NCBI GenBank assembly: GCA_050084985.1
Contig: JBITNC010000001.1
Location: 48,298,001 to 48,362,000, forward strand
Length of the DNA stretch: 64,000 bases
Direction of reading: 5' to 3'
From: Nageia nagi
Lineage: Eukaryota; Pinophyta
The notes under the pieces are model-generated. The model did not search any database. It was not told where the DNA came from and saw nothing but the letters and a program-made list of their open reading frames with translations. This document shows, piece by piece, positions 1-9,746 of the stretch. The first letter of the stretch is position 1; each line of letters begins with the position of its first letter. The position numbers and the translations under genes were made by a program.

Positions 1-255
1 TAAACAACATTAAATATTTAATTTTAACCAAGTAAATAATATATTTTAAATTTAATACAAAAGATATGTATGATTTGATTCACAACTACAAATGTTTTAC
101 AACTTAAATAATCCATGTACCCAAATACATTTCTCATCTCAAGAACCATAGATGTAGACTGACATTATTGGGGTTTATTTTTTTATCTAAAATTAGGCCT
201 TCACCTAGATGCTCACACAAGAGGAGCCCAAGTACTACTAATATTCAACTAATTC
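1..255 (-). mobile_element. Element B, leader continuation (left piece)
   Basis: Read on the minus strand, this stretch is the distal leader of copia element B. It matches element A read on the plus strand at about 3250-3338 joined to 8348-8530. It is separated from the rest of B (19113 onward) only by element A and its 5-bp target duplication. Because B is not interrupted by element 1, the sequence near 160-172 is the empty-site equivalent of the element 1 insertion point. B's coding part would lie left of the window. Confidence 0.8.
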
Positions 256-260
256 ACCTT
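256..260. repeat. Target-site duplication of element A (ACCTT)
   Basis: ACCTT precedes the 5' LTR of A here and follows its 3' LTR at 19113-19117. The duplication pairs two LTRs almost 19 kb apart and shows they belong to one insertion. Confidence 0.9.
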
Positions 261-761
261 TGTTGGAATGTATAATGCATTATTGTAAAGGTTTGTATTA
301 AATCTTCTATGTAAGTTCACTAATACTTAAAGGTATCATTTAATACCTTAAGTATTTAAATGAATATGAGAATGTAACTTGTTCTACACTCCATGTCATG
401 AGCATGCCCTTTGGGTAAAAGGATGTGCATGTCATGTTTTTGTACATTGGATAAAAAGGTGATCCAAAAAGGGATTTTTGCCTATAAATATAAAGCTATC
501 TCTTTGTGATCATACATCAATTTGTGAAGTAAATTTATGCTATAGGATAGAAGTGTAGGAGTTGAGATTAGGAGGATTGTAGGAGAGCTGTATTTGTGAT
601 TGAAATAAATATCTAGTTAGTGGATGTACTCCTAGTTGAAGGAACCGCTTACATCTTGTGTTATCTTTGTGAGATTGCTTTGTGTGTAGCTAGATGTGAA
701 TTGAAAACTTTCATGTGATCTTAGTTGATTAGGAATTATCTTGTTAGTGTTAGTTCCTTCA
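261..761 (+). repeat. 5' LTR of element A
   Basis: The LTR begins TGTTGGAATG and ends AGTTCCTTCA. It matches 18611-19112, 24025-24470 and 30274-30772 in the same orientation, and 33758-34287 more distantly in the opposite one. A TATA box (TATAAATA) lies at 483-490 and is conserved in all these copies, so this is the likely promoter. Confidence 0.92.
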
Positions 762-764
762 ATT

Positions 765-776
765 TGGTATCAAAGC
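765..776 (+). other. Primer-binding site of element A
   Basis: TGGTATCAAAGC starts three bases after the LTR end. It differs by one base from the initiator-Met tRNA complement TGGTATCAGAGC seen in many plant copia elements. Confidence 0.85.
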
Positions 777-837
777 TTGGTGTGGAAGCTCTTCTTCTTG
801 GTGTGGAAGCTCTTTTTGGTGTGGAAACTCTTCTTCC
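777..837 (+). repeat. Short tandem repeat after the primer site
   Basis: Three copies of an 18-22 bp unit beginning TTGGTGTGGAA follow directly on the primer-binding site. B keeps one clear copy at the matching place (minus strand, near 21.7 kb). Confidence 0.75.
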
Positions 838-860
838 TTAAATTTTAAGGTCTTAATGAG

Positions 861-866
861 GTAAAT
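861..866 (+). promoter_or_regulatory. Conserved splice-donor-like site in leader A
   Basis: The sequence ATGAG/GTAAAT lies 85 bases after the primer site. Counterparts are TGAG/GTAAAA in B (minus, GT at 21674-21673), TTGAG/GTAAAC in C (GT at 24551-24552) and TGAG/GTAAAA in D (minus, GT at 33712-33711). Beyond the GT, A, B and C keep a similar AAGA-AAGG-ATAA pattern. Use as a donor is inferred. Confidence 0.45.
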
Positions 867-1419
867 TTAAGAGAAGGTATAACCTCCTTCATATAATCTC
901 CTTCATTTTTTATTTTTGGCTTATATCACTAATGATACTAACATATCTTGAGTTATGTGTTGGCTAATTTATTTTGCAAAAAAATGGCTAAAAATAGAAA
1001 TATAATGCTTTTAGTTATACTAACCTCTAGTGAGAATGTTGATAATTTTCTATTAAAGAGATTAGTATATAAATTTGCTATATATATATTTTTTGTCCAT
1101 TTATTGTTGAATAGAAGAGGTATCAATTTAAAATAAAAATAAAAATTGATTAGAATTTTATATATTCTTTATATATAATTTTTAAAAAAAAGAGCAAAGC
1201 ATTATTTGTTACCTACATACGAGGATAGTGTATAATATTTTACTAACCTTTTCTTAGCATTTTTTTTCCCTAGCTAATATATAAAAAAATAGGAGGGAAT
1301 ATTTTTTTTATGAATCTATCCTTTGTTTTTGAATCTACCTTTTTTTAAAAAAATTTAACAAAAACCCTTACAAAAAAAATAATTTAAAAAAGGTAGATTC
1401 ATATATTACTAAAAAAAAT

Positions 1420-1760
1420 AATCGATTGGTGGCCTACCACTTGGTGGCCCTATCACACTGACAACCTACTACATGATGGCCCTACTGACTGGCAACCTCT
1501 ATTGCTTGAGTGGCCACTATCGCTTGCTAGCCTCCACCCCCCTTCAACTACCATCAATTGCCCCTGTAGTTGCACCCCCCACTCATGGCCTACCACATCA
1601 AACCCTTGCTAGCTCCTCTCTTATCATGCCTCCCACTCATGGCCTACTATCATTACCTCTACCATGCCATCATGCTTAAACTCTAAGGCCTCCCTCTACC
1701 ACCCTGCATAGCTCCTTTGGTACATGAAGTTGGGGGGCATGTTCTTCCTCCTAACTCATC
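1420..1760 (+). other. GC-richer island in leader A
   Basis: This C-rich block stands out from the AT-rich leader. It contains degenerate repeats of words such as GGTGGCCTACCAC and CCCACTCATGGCCTAC. Islands lie at comparable leader positions in B (about 20.64-21.06 kb), C (25.08-25.72 kb) and D (32.74-32.99 kb). I found no convincing protein in it. Confidence 0.5.
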
Positions 1761-3333
1761 ACCCCTCTTCCTACTCTCTCACCTATACATTTTCCATTCT
1801 CCGTATACACTTTGACCTTTTAGTTTATCTTCTTTTTTTTTCTTTCAAGTAAAAAAGTGGGAGGCATGATAATTATTTGTTTTGGTACCATCTTTTATAT
1901 TAAAGTCATTCTTTTTCTTTCTTGCAAACAATCTTAGGTGCATATTCACATGCCTAGTTTTTGTTTTTTCCTTAAATGTGTGTCCTACATATTTAATGCA
2001 CTCTGACTTAAAGTAGAGTGAGATTCAAAATTTAATGATGATTTATTTAATTTTGCCTACTTGGAGAAAAATAAGCATTTAATGCATAGAAATATGTGGG
2101 GGTGTTTTTTATATTTAAAATTGGAGATATTATTTGCAATATAAGGTACCTTCAATTGCTCACTTAGGAATATGTTTTATAAATGACATTTTTGTCTTGG
2201 TAGTACTTTTAAGTATGATAATTTTTTAAATTTTTTTGCATGCTCAAAGTACTTAAATATGGAATTTTTTTACTTTGGTAAAACTACATTTTTTTTACTT
2301 ACATTGCAAATGCTTTACAAATAAATAAAAAAAAAAGGAAGGGGGATAATTCCTATTTTAATAATCTTTAGAAGATATTTTTAGCATACAAGTATTTTTT
2401 TAGTTAAATTTCTAAGGTAAACTAGTATGATATCTTCAAAGATAAATGTTTAAGTAAAAGAAAGGGGAATTTGTATAATTTTTACTTAAATATTTATCTA
2501 GATATTGCATGTTAGAGTTAACAAAATATTGAATCCTCCTAAATTTATTTTGCAAAGATAAGTTAGGCAAAGTAATCAGATAAAGCATGCTTAGTTAAAT
2601 TTGTTAAGTTAAATGATGCATGCTTCCTTTTTTTTAAGTTAATTATGCATACTTAATTTTTTAAGTTATGGGATTGATACATGCCAATATTTTTATGCAA
2701 AGTATGGAATGGACTTGTGCAAAATAAGGAATAATGTAAATGTCCATTAGGAGTTGGTAAACAAAACCCATTGGACACTTAAGTTTCAAATTTTTTACAT
2801 GGATGATATTTTACTTATGCTCTTTTACTTCATATTTTACACTTTGATTTATTTGCTTATGTAAATAAAAAATGCAAACATTGATATGAATAACCCCCTA
2901 AAATGAACACATCCACATGTATATCCTACAACATGACTTATTTGGAGAGCCATGAGGTGAGGATAGGCAGATTGGAGCCTTTAAGTTTTATGATTCAAGT
3001 GGTGAAAATTTTATACTTATTAATTACCTCTAAGTACTCTATTGGTCTAGACATAACTCTATTAGGTGGACAAGTATGTGTGTAATGATACCATATATCC
3101 GCACATCGATTCAAGAATTATCTTGATAACCTAGGAGGATAACTTGAAACCTAATCAAAATTAATAATTTGGTTGATCCAATAAATATTGAAACTTTATA
3201 AAATAGCTAGTACTTCTCCTTATGAGAGAATATTGCTACCCAAAAGGAACTGGTTAAGGATTGGTAGGACCTAAGCTCCCTTTATGTGAGCATCCAAGTG
3301 AAGGCCTAAATTTAGACAAGAAAATAAACCTCA

Positions 3334-3338
3334 ATAAT
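3334..3338. repeat. Target-site duplication of element 1 (ATAAT)
   Basis: ATAAT flanks element 1 here and at 8348-8352. Element B (1-255, minus) holds the same sequence as a single uninterrupted site. Confidence 0.92.
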
Positions 3339-3706
3339 TGAAGAATTTTGACAATTTACATAATATTGGAACATTAAATAATAGATTGCATTAACTGAAC
3401 TTTGTAGGAGAAAAATTACAATCCTAGAGCTACAAAAAATATTTCTGGAGCTCATCTGGAGCTCGTTCGAAGTTTGTCTGGAGCACATCCGGAGTTCATC
3501 TGGAGCACATCCAGAAAAGTATTTTCAACTCTTCTCCACTACACTGTTGTAGTTGCATACAAGAGGAACACATACAAATGTTACATTGTCACGTCTATTC
3601 CTAACTGCTTCATCAGTTTAAAGAGTTTTAACGTATTCTTGCTATAACCACCAACTGCATAACTTCCAATCATGGTAGCCTGTTAAACTATGCTGAGTTG
3701 TCTACA
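3339..3706 (-). repeat. 3' LTR of element 1
   Basis: This 368-bp LTR reads TGTAGACAAC to ATTCTTCA on the minus strand. It contains six 11-bp units at 3445-3510, against three in the 5' LTR, which accounts for the whole 33-bp length difference. Confidence 0.95.
3445..3510. repeat. 11-bp tandem repeat in element 1 LTR, six units
   Basis: The unit is CTGGAGCNCAT-like. Six units run with exact 11-bp spacing up to the shared word CCAGAAAAG. The other LTR has three units at 8119-8151. Confidence 0.9.
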
Positions 3707-6700
3707 TTCTCCCCCTTGATGCAAAGACGACTCACCATGGAGTCTCTGAGCATCACATACTGAGCTTTGACAACACCTTTTGTGAAAATATCAGCCAAGT
3801 TGATCTTGGTGTTGCAATAGTGAAGCTCAATTTGGTCCTTCTCCACCATGTCACGAAGGAAGTGGTACTTGAGTTGGAAGTGCTTTGACCTGCTATGGTG
3901 GATGGGATTGTGTGCCAACTGAATGGCACTTTGGTTGTCACAGTAAATAATTGTTGGTCCATGTTGTTTCTCACCAATTTCATCAAGTAGTTTCCTTAGC
4001 CATAAGGCTTGTGCACTAGCTGTGGTGAGGGCTATATACTCAGCCTCACAAGAAGAGAGAGCAACTGTAGATTGCTTCTTAGAACTCCATGTTATCATTC
4101 CTGAACCAAGTGAGAAACATTGCCCAGAAGTGGACTTCCTATCATCCAAATTGCTGCCCCAATCACTGTCACTAAAACCCATAAGCTTAAACTTTTCAAC
4201 ATGAGAGTAGTGAAGACCATAACTAATGGTACCTTTGACATACCTCAAAATGCATTTTACAGCCTTCAAATGCAAAATAGAAGGATCATTCATGTATCTA
4301 GATACCAAAGAGACAGCAAATTGTATATCAGGCCTAGTGTTGCAAAGGAACATAAGGCTGCCAACTATGCTTCTAAATTCTGTCACACTTGCTTTTGGAG
4401 CACCATCATCCTTACAAAGCAACTCACCATGAGCTACAGGATTGTGAACAACAGTACAGTTCATCATACCATACTTAGAAAGCATGTCCCTTGCATATTT
4501 ACTTTGGCAAACAAAAATCTCTTCTTGACATTGGTGGACCTCCATGCCAAGAAAGTACCTCATAAGGCCCAAATCCTTCATTTCAAACTCATTCATCAAA
4601 TTAGTCTTAAACTTGTTGTTCAAGATGGGATCACTTCCCATATATATCAAATCATCAACATAAAGAGAAACAAGCAAATTCTGATTACCTTCTCTCTTGA
4701 TGTAGAGTGTTGGCTCATTCTTGCTCCTCATAAGTCCAAAATTTTGAAAGTATCCATCTATGCGAGTGTACCAAGCTCTTGGAGCTTGCTTAAGACCATA
4801 CAAGGCCTTCTTGAGCTTATACACATGATGTTCTTTGCCTTGCACTTGAAAACCTTGAGGCTGTTGTACAAAAACCTCTTCATCCAAGTAAACATTCAAG
4901 AATGCACTCTTCACATCCATGTGGTAGACACTCCAATGGTTTTGGGCAGCCATTGAAAGGAGCAACCTTACTGTTTCTTGCCTTGCAACCGGTGCAAAAG
5001 TCTCTTTAAAGTCTACACCATGTTTTTGTGTGAAGCCTTTAGCAACCAATCTTGCTTTGTGTCTCTCTATGGTACCATCACTGTTGTACTTGGTCTTGTA
5101 GACCCACTTGGAGCCCACACACCTCTTTCCTTTGGGCAACTCACAAAGTTCCCAAGTGTCATTTTTGTTTATGGAGTGAAGCTCCTCTTGCATAGCCTTC
5201 ACCCACACATTTTTGGTGCAATTTTCCTCATAACAAGATGGATCAAAAATAGAAATATTAGTATTTTGGGCTGCACACAAAGCATAGTTCACCATCTCAC
5301 CCTTTGGATCCTCATCAAGTTCCATATTGCTAAATTGCTTAACAAACTTCTCCATTTCATGAAATTGAGTTCTTGTTAATCTTTGATGGAAATTTTGATC
5401 TAAAACTTGAGAAGGAGGATGGTTTTGAAAGTGTCTTTTACCTCTCTTGGTCTTCATCACTTCTTGGATCACATTTGGAGAGCCACCACTTGAAGGTGAG
5501 CTTGGAGTGGATTTTAAGCTTTGAGATGGACTTGATGGAGGACTTAGAGGCACCACTTGGAGGTTTGGAAGAGAATTTGATCTCTTGAGCTGCACATTCT
5601 TTGCTTGTGAAGTATCTTCATGGCTGGTCACTCCTCCTCCAATGTCTACAATGCATTTTTGCTGTTGTCCATACACTTTCCCCTCCTCAAAAATGACATC
5701 CTGGGAGACAAGCATTTTCTTGGTTTTGGGGTTGTAAAGCCTATATGCTTTACTCTCATCACTATATCCAATGAACACACATGGTTCACTCTTTGCATCC
5801 AACTTTTTTCTATGCTCCTTTGGCACATGAGCATATGCCAAACACCCAAAAACTCTGAAATGCTAAACAGTAGGCTTCTTATCATACCAAGCCTCATAGG
5901 GGGTCTTGCCATCAACAGCACTAGTGGAACACCTATTCAAGATGTAGTTTGCTATCTTTACCGCTTCAGCCCAATACATGTAATGCAATTTTTTAGATTG
6001 CATCAATCATCTTGCCATCTCCATGAGAGTTCTATTCTTCCTCTTTGCCACACCATTTTGTTGAGAAGTATAGGCTGTAGTAAACTATCTTTTGATGCCA
6101 TTTTGCTTGCAAAACTCAGAAAAATTAGTAGAAGAATACTCTCCTCCTCTATCACTCCTCACACATTTAATCTTATGTTCACATTCATTCTCAACCATCT
6201 CTTTGAATTCTTTAAAAAACTCAAATGCTTCATCTTTATGTTTCGAAAAATAGACCCAACACATTCTACTAAAATCATCAATGAAGGTGAGAAAATAAGA
6301 ACTCATACCAAGACTTTTGTTTTGCATTGGTCCACATAGATCAGTATGAACCAACTGTAGTGGGAATGAGGCCCTCCATGCTATCCCATGATCAAATTTC
6401 TGCCTTATTTGCTTGCCCAACACACAACTTTCACAAACTGATTTTGGATTTTCAACAAGAGGTAAACCATGAACTAGCTTATGAGATAGTTTCAAACTAC
6501 TGAAATTTACATGTCCAAATCTAAGATGCCATAACCAAGACTCATCTTTAACAGCCACATTGGCAAGAATATTATCCCCCTTTTTTCCAAGTTTCAATGG
6601 GAATAAATGATTTGGAGACATTTTAACAGTAGAAACTAACTTATGCCCATGGTTCTTATCAAAAATTTTACACTTACCCTCATCAAAAACTAGCTTGTAG

Positions 6701-7905
6701 TTATTTTCCAACATTTTCCCAATACTCAACAAACTATGAGCCATATATGGAGTGTGATACACATTGTGCATCTTCTTCATCCCATGCTTGGTAGGCACCT
6801 CAAGCATGCCTTTACCAGCCACCTCAATTGCAGAATTATTGCCAAGCTTGATACTTGACTTATAGGAATGGTCCATGGATGAAAGTAGCTCCCCCTTACC
6901 GATCATATGATTTGAACATCCAGAGTCCAACAACCAAGTCTCCTCTTGGTTTGTTTCAGCCATATTGGCTATCTCCTCCATAGAAAGAAAGAGAGTTTCA
7001 CCATACTCTTCTTCCTCTCCATAATTTGCCACTTTTCCATCACCATTTGCCGCTTGTTTTGCTCTACACTCCCTCTCATAATGCCCATACTTGTTGCAGT
7101 AGTAACATTGAGCATTCCTCTTGTCACCATTACTTCTACCTCTTCCTCTTGTGTTGGAATGGCCTCCTCTTTGCCTACCTCTACCTCTCCCTCTTTGTTG
7201 GCCTCTACCTCTGCCTCTACCTTGTCCATTTGAGCTAGAATCACCTTCTTTTGTAGCAAAGGATTTCTCCTCTTTACTGGATTGGACTGGTTCATCATCA
7301 ACCATTTCTTCATGATACATAAGGTAGCCAATGAGAGAATCTATCTCCATTTGAGAGAGGTCTTTTATCTCCATCAATATCACAGCAATGTGATGCCACT
7401 TCTTGGTAAGAGATCTCAGAATTTTTTTTATTACAATGGCCTTCTCCAAGGTTTCTCCTAGAGTTAGCATTTTGTTCACAATCTCTTTCACTCTAACACA
7501 ATAATCTAAAGCTTTTTCACTCTCCTTCATTTTTAAATTCTCAAATTCTATCCTTAGAGTCTACAATTTTACCTCCTTCACTTGATCACTCCCTTGGAAT
7601 CCTGCCTTCAACACAGCCCAAGCCTCTTTGGCTGTCTTGCAGCCTGTAATTCTTGGAAAAATGTTCCTATCAAGAGCTGCTTGGAGATGAGACAAGGCAA
7701 GAGAGTTCTTGCTCCTACATTCCTTCATAGCTTTCTTATCTTCTGCAGAAAGAGAGCTCCAATCTGCTGGCTCTACATAGCCATCATCAACAACATCCCA
7801 CAAATCTTTGCCAATGAGCAAAGTTTGTATCTTGATGCTCCAATATCCATAGTTAGTGCCATCAAACTTTGGAATGGGAATGGATGAGCTTATGTTGCTA
7901 GCCAT
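3688..7905 (-). pseudogene. Element 1 gag-pol polyprotein, four nonsense codons
   Basis: One frame runs from ATG at 7905 to the stop at 3688 with no frameshift. It is broken only by in-frame stops at 7561-7563 (TAG), 6085-6087 (TAG), 6007-6009 (TGA) and 5863-5865 (TAG). Domains in order: gag (MASNISSS start); RG-rich tract and zinc knuckle CYYCNKYGHYEREC; protease [14 protein letters not shown] pre-integrase; integrase with HTDLCGPM and [10 protein letters not shown] with YVDDLIYMG; RNase H with SSCEAEY and YCDNQSA. The first stop replaces the Gln seen in element 3 (VKEVKLQ), a CAG to TAG change. The integrase catalytic Glu is Lys (GVAKRKNRT, codon 6043-6045). The last codons lie inside the 3' LTR. 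Confidence 0.95.
3707..3722 (-). other. Polypurine tract of element 1
   Basis: GCATCAAGGGGGAGAA on the minus strand lies directly before the 3' LTR and is the plus-strand primer. It is also within the polyprotein frame. Confidence 0.9.
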
Positions 7906-7998
7906 TATACCTGCAAATAAGAAACCAAAACACTACAAGCAACTTTTGCAATTGCTAGAAGCCATAGGCTTTCTCAAACCCAGCTCAGACCCAACAAA

Positions 7999-8010
7999 GC
8001 TCTGATACCA
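7999..8010 (-). other. Primer-binding site of element 1
   Basis: TGGTATCAGAGC on the minus strand lies two bases inside the 5' LTR and is a perfect match to the initiator-Met tRNA type. Confidence 0.93.
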
Positions 8011-8012
8011 AA

Positions 8013-8347
8013 TGAAGAATTTTGATAATTTACATAATATTGGAATATTAAATAATATATTGCATTAACTGAACTTTGTAGGAGCAAAATTACAATCCTA
8101 GAGCTACAAAAAACATTTCTGGAGCATGTCTAGAGTTCGTCTGGAGCATGTCCAGAAAAGTATTTTCAGCTCTTCTCCACTACACTACCGCAATTGCATA
8201 CAAGAGGAACACATACAAATGTTACATTGTCACGTCTATTCCTAACTACTTCATCAGTTTAAAGAGTTTTAACGTATTCTTGATATAACCACCAACTGCA
8301 TAACTTCCAATCATGGCAGCCCGTTAAACTATGCTGAGTTGTCTACA
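8013..8347 (-). repeat. 5' LTR of element 1
   Basis: This 335-bp partner of 3339-3706 carries three 11-bp units at 8119-8151. I see no clear TATA box. Confidence 0.95.
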
Positions 8348-8352
8348 ATAAT

Positions 8353-8564
8353 GTCACTCTACATCTATGGTTCTTGAGATGAGAAATGTATTTGGATACA
8401 TGGGTTATTATTTGAATTATAAAACATTTACACTTGTGAATCAAATCAAGCATATCTTAATGTTAAATGTAACATGTATTATTTATTTAGTTAAAATTGA
8501 ATATTTAATATTGTTTATTGAAACCACATACTTACTATCTCATATTCTTATGTAGCAAATAAGA
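8353..8564 (+). other. Element A leader, last part before gag
   Basis: This continues 3338 across element 1 and matches 1-163 inverted. A candidate splice acceptor, TTATGTAG/CAAATAAG, ends near 8556. If the leader is an intron, splicing there would place gag close to the 5' end. This is inference. Confidence 0.4.
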
Positions 8565-9530
8565 GAATATTTTTTATCCAAACACATTATTGATGGTTCC
8601 ACCTTTAGGATTTGGGAACCATATATGAGAGCTAAATTGTAGGTAAGGAATTTTTTGCAAATAGTGAATGATAATCTTGTACCTCCTATAAATGAAAAGA
8701 TACTAGAGGTTTATAACACAAAGAATGAGTTGGCAACCTTCATGATTTACCATGCAGTATCAGATGATATGCTCTTGATAATGTTCTCTTTAATATTGAC
8801 CAAGAAAACATGGGATAAGCTAAATCAAATCTACCTTAGTTCAAACTTTTCAACAAGATCTACCATACTTCAAAAGTTGCTTCAATCTTATCAAGGGAAA
8901 AATAAAAATATGGCTATCTACTTAAACAAAATTATTGACCTAAGGACCTAACTTGTTGCTTATGGGTGCAATTGGATCAATGATGAGTTCATGGTCTTCA
9001 TCATTTTTCAAAGCCTATTTTCAAAGTTTGGAAACTTTATGACGATTATGAAAATAAGGTTTGATGATGAAAAAGAAGTCTTCTTCTTTAAGAACCTTTC
9101 AAGGCACCTATTGAAGTATGATAAAACCCTTAACAATAAAGAGTTGATTTCTTCTCCTAAGGATAATAATATTGCTCTTGTGGCAACCAAAACTCCTTTT
9201 AAAAAAAAATTTAACCATCAAAATAAATTTTATCTATCTTCCTCAAAAAGGTTAAAGAAAAAAGGTAATGGCTACAACAGCAATAGGAATAATAGAAACC
9301 ATAGCAGCAGGAATAATGATAACAATAATTATTTCAAGCAAAGAGATGGAAAAGGTAAAATAAACACTTCTTATCCTAAGAAAAAAATTGATAAAAATTG
9401 TAACTATTATGACATTCAAGGTTATAAAGAAATTTATTGCTACAAAAAGAAAAGAGAGTAAAATAATAAAGAAAATAGAAATATAAAAAACTACAAAGGA
9501 AAGAAAAATACTCATGCTAGTTTTGCTACA
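8565..9530 (+). pseudogene. Element A gag with decayed zinc knuckle
   Basis: Copia gag homology runs through two frames. The first (8655-8948) contains KTWDKLNQIY and the second (8991-9458) holds a basic, Asn-rich nucleocapsid part. A stop at 8949 and a second at 9459 interrupt it. The zinc knuckle reads CNYYDIQGYKEIYC: the second Cys is Tyr and the His is Tyr, so zinc binding should be lost. Element C also has Tyr at the second Cys. The frame continues toward the protease until element 2 interrupts. Confidence 0.8.
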
Positions 9531-9746
9531 GTGCTCTACTCCATGTCTTGCTCTTTTTCATCTGAATGGATTGTTGACTCTAATTGCACTAATCACCTAT
9601 GCTTTGAAAAAGAAAAGTTTGAGAACTTTCATAAGTATAAAAAGGATGCGGTTGTGATAGGTGACAACTCTACCCTTGAAGTCCAAGGAATTGGAAGTGT
9701 GTTGATTCATGGAAAGGTTTTTGAAAATATTCTCTATGTTCCTAAG
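9531..9746 (+). pseudogene. Element A protease, first half, with DSN for DSG
   Basis: The frame reads WIVDSNCTNHLCFEKEKF and then a typical copia protease segment (GDNSTLEVQGIGS). The catalytic triad of this family is D-S/T-G; here it is D-S-N. C has the identical change at about 27.53 kb. Element 2 cuts the domain at 9747. Confidence 0.8.
9742..9746. repeat. Target-site duplication of element 2 (CTAAG)
   Basis: CTAAG is present here and at 15031-15035. Joined across the insertion, A reads as element C does near 27691-27705, an empty-site control. Confidence 0.92.

Larger units (their letters stand above)
777..3338 (+). other. Long non-coding leader of element A
   Basis: About 2.5 kb of AT-rich sequence lies between primer site and gag; it resumes at 8353 after element 1. 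It has no open frame of note. The inverted sequence 19118-21747 (element B) and the direct sequence from about 24.5 to 26.88 kb (element C) are homologous along most of it. A conserved donor-like GAG/GTAAAT sits at 858-866. Copia leaders are usually much shorter than this. The small frames here, including one of 68 codons at 1473-1679, look like chance. Confidence 0.75.
3339..8347 (-). mobile_element. Element 1: Ty1/copia retrotransposon, near-intact
   Basis: A 5.0-kb copia element on the minus strand sits inside element A. It has 5' LTR 8013-8347, primer site 7999-8010, one polyprotein frame from 7905 to 3688, a polypurine tract at 3707-3722 and 3' LTR 3339-3706. Apart from an 11-bp repeat-number difference, the LTRs are about 95% identical by eye, so it is younger than its host A. 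It belongs to the same lineage as element 3 (both gags start MASN, with PADWS later in the domain). Confidence 0.95.

Noticed and set aside
4120-6339. Plus-strand frames of 133 to 278 codons at 4120-4956, 4978-5379 and 5620-6339
   Set aside because: They are antisense to the element 1 polyprotein and show no domain of their own.
6946-7331. Overlapping frames on both strands around 6946-7331
   Set aside because: Readings of the RG-rich gag tract of element 1 in other frames; low complexity.
7999-8010. tRNA gene fragments suggested by TGGTATCAGAGC matches
   Set aside because: Each match is a 12-base primer-binding site next to an LTR, with no tRNA arms around it.
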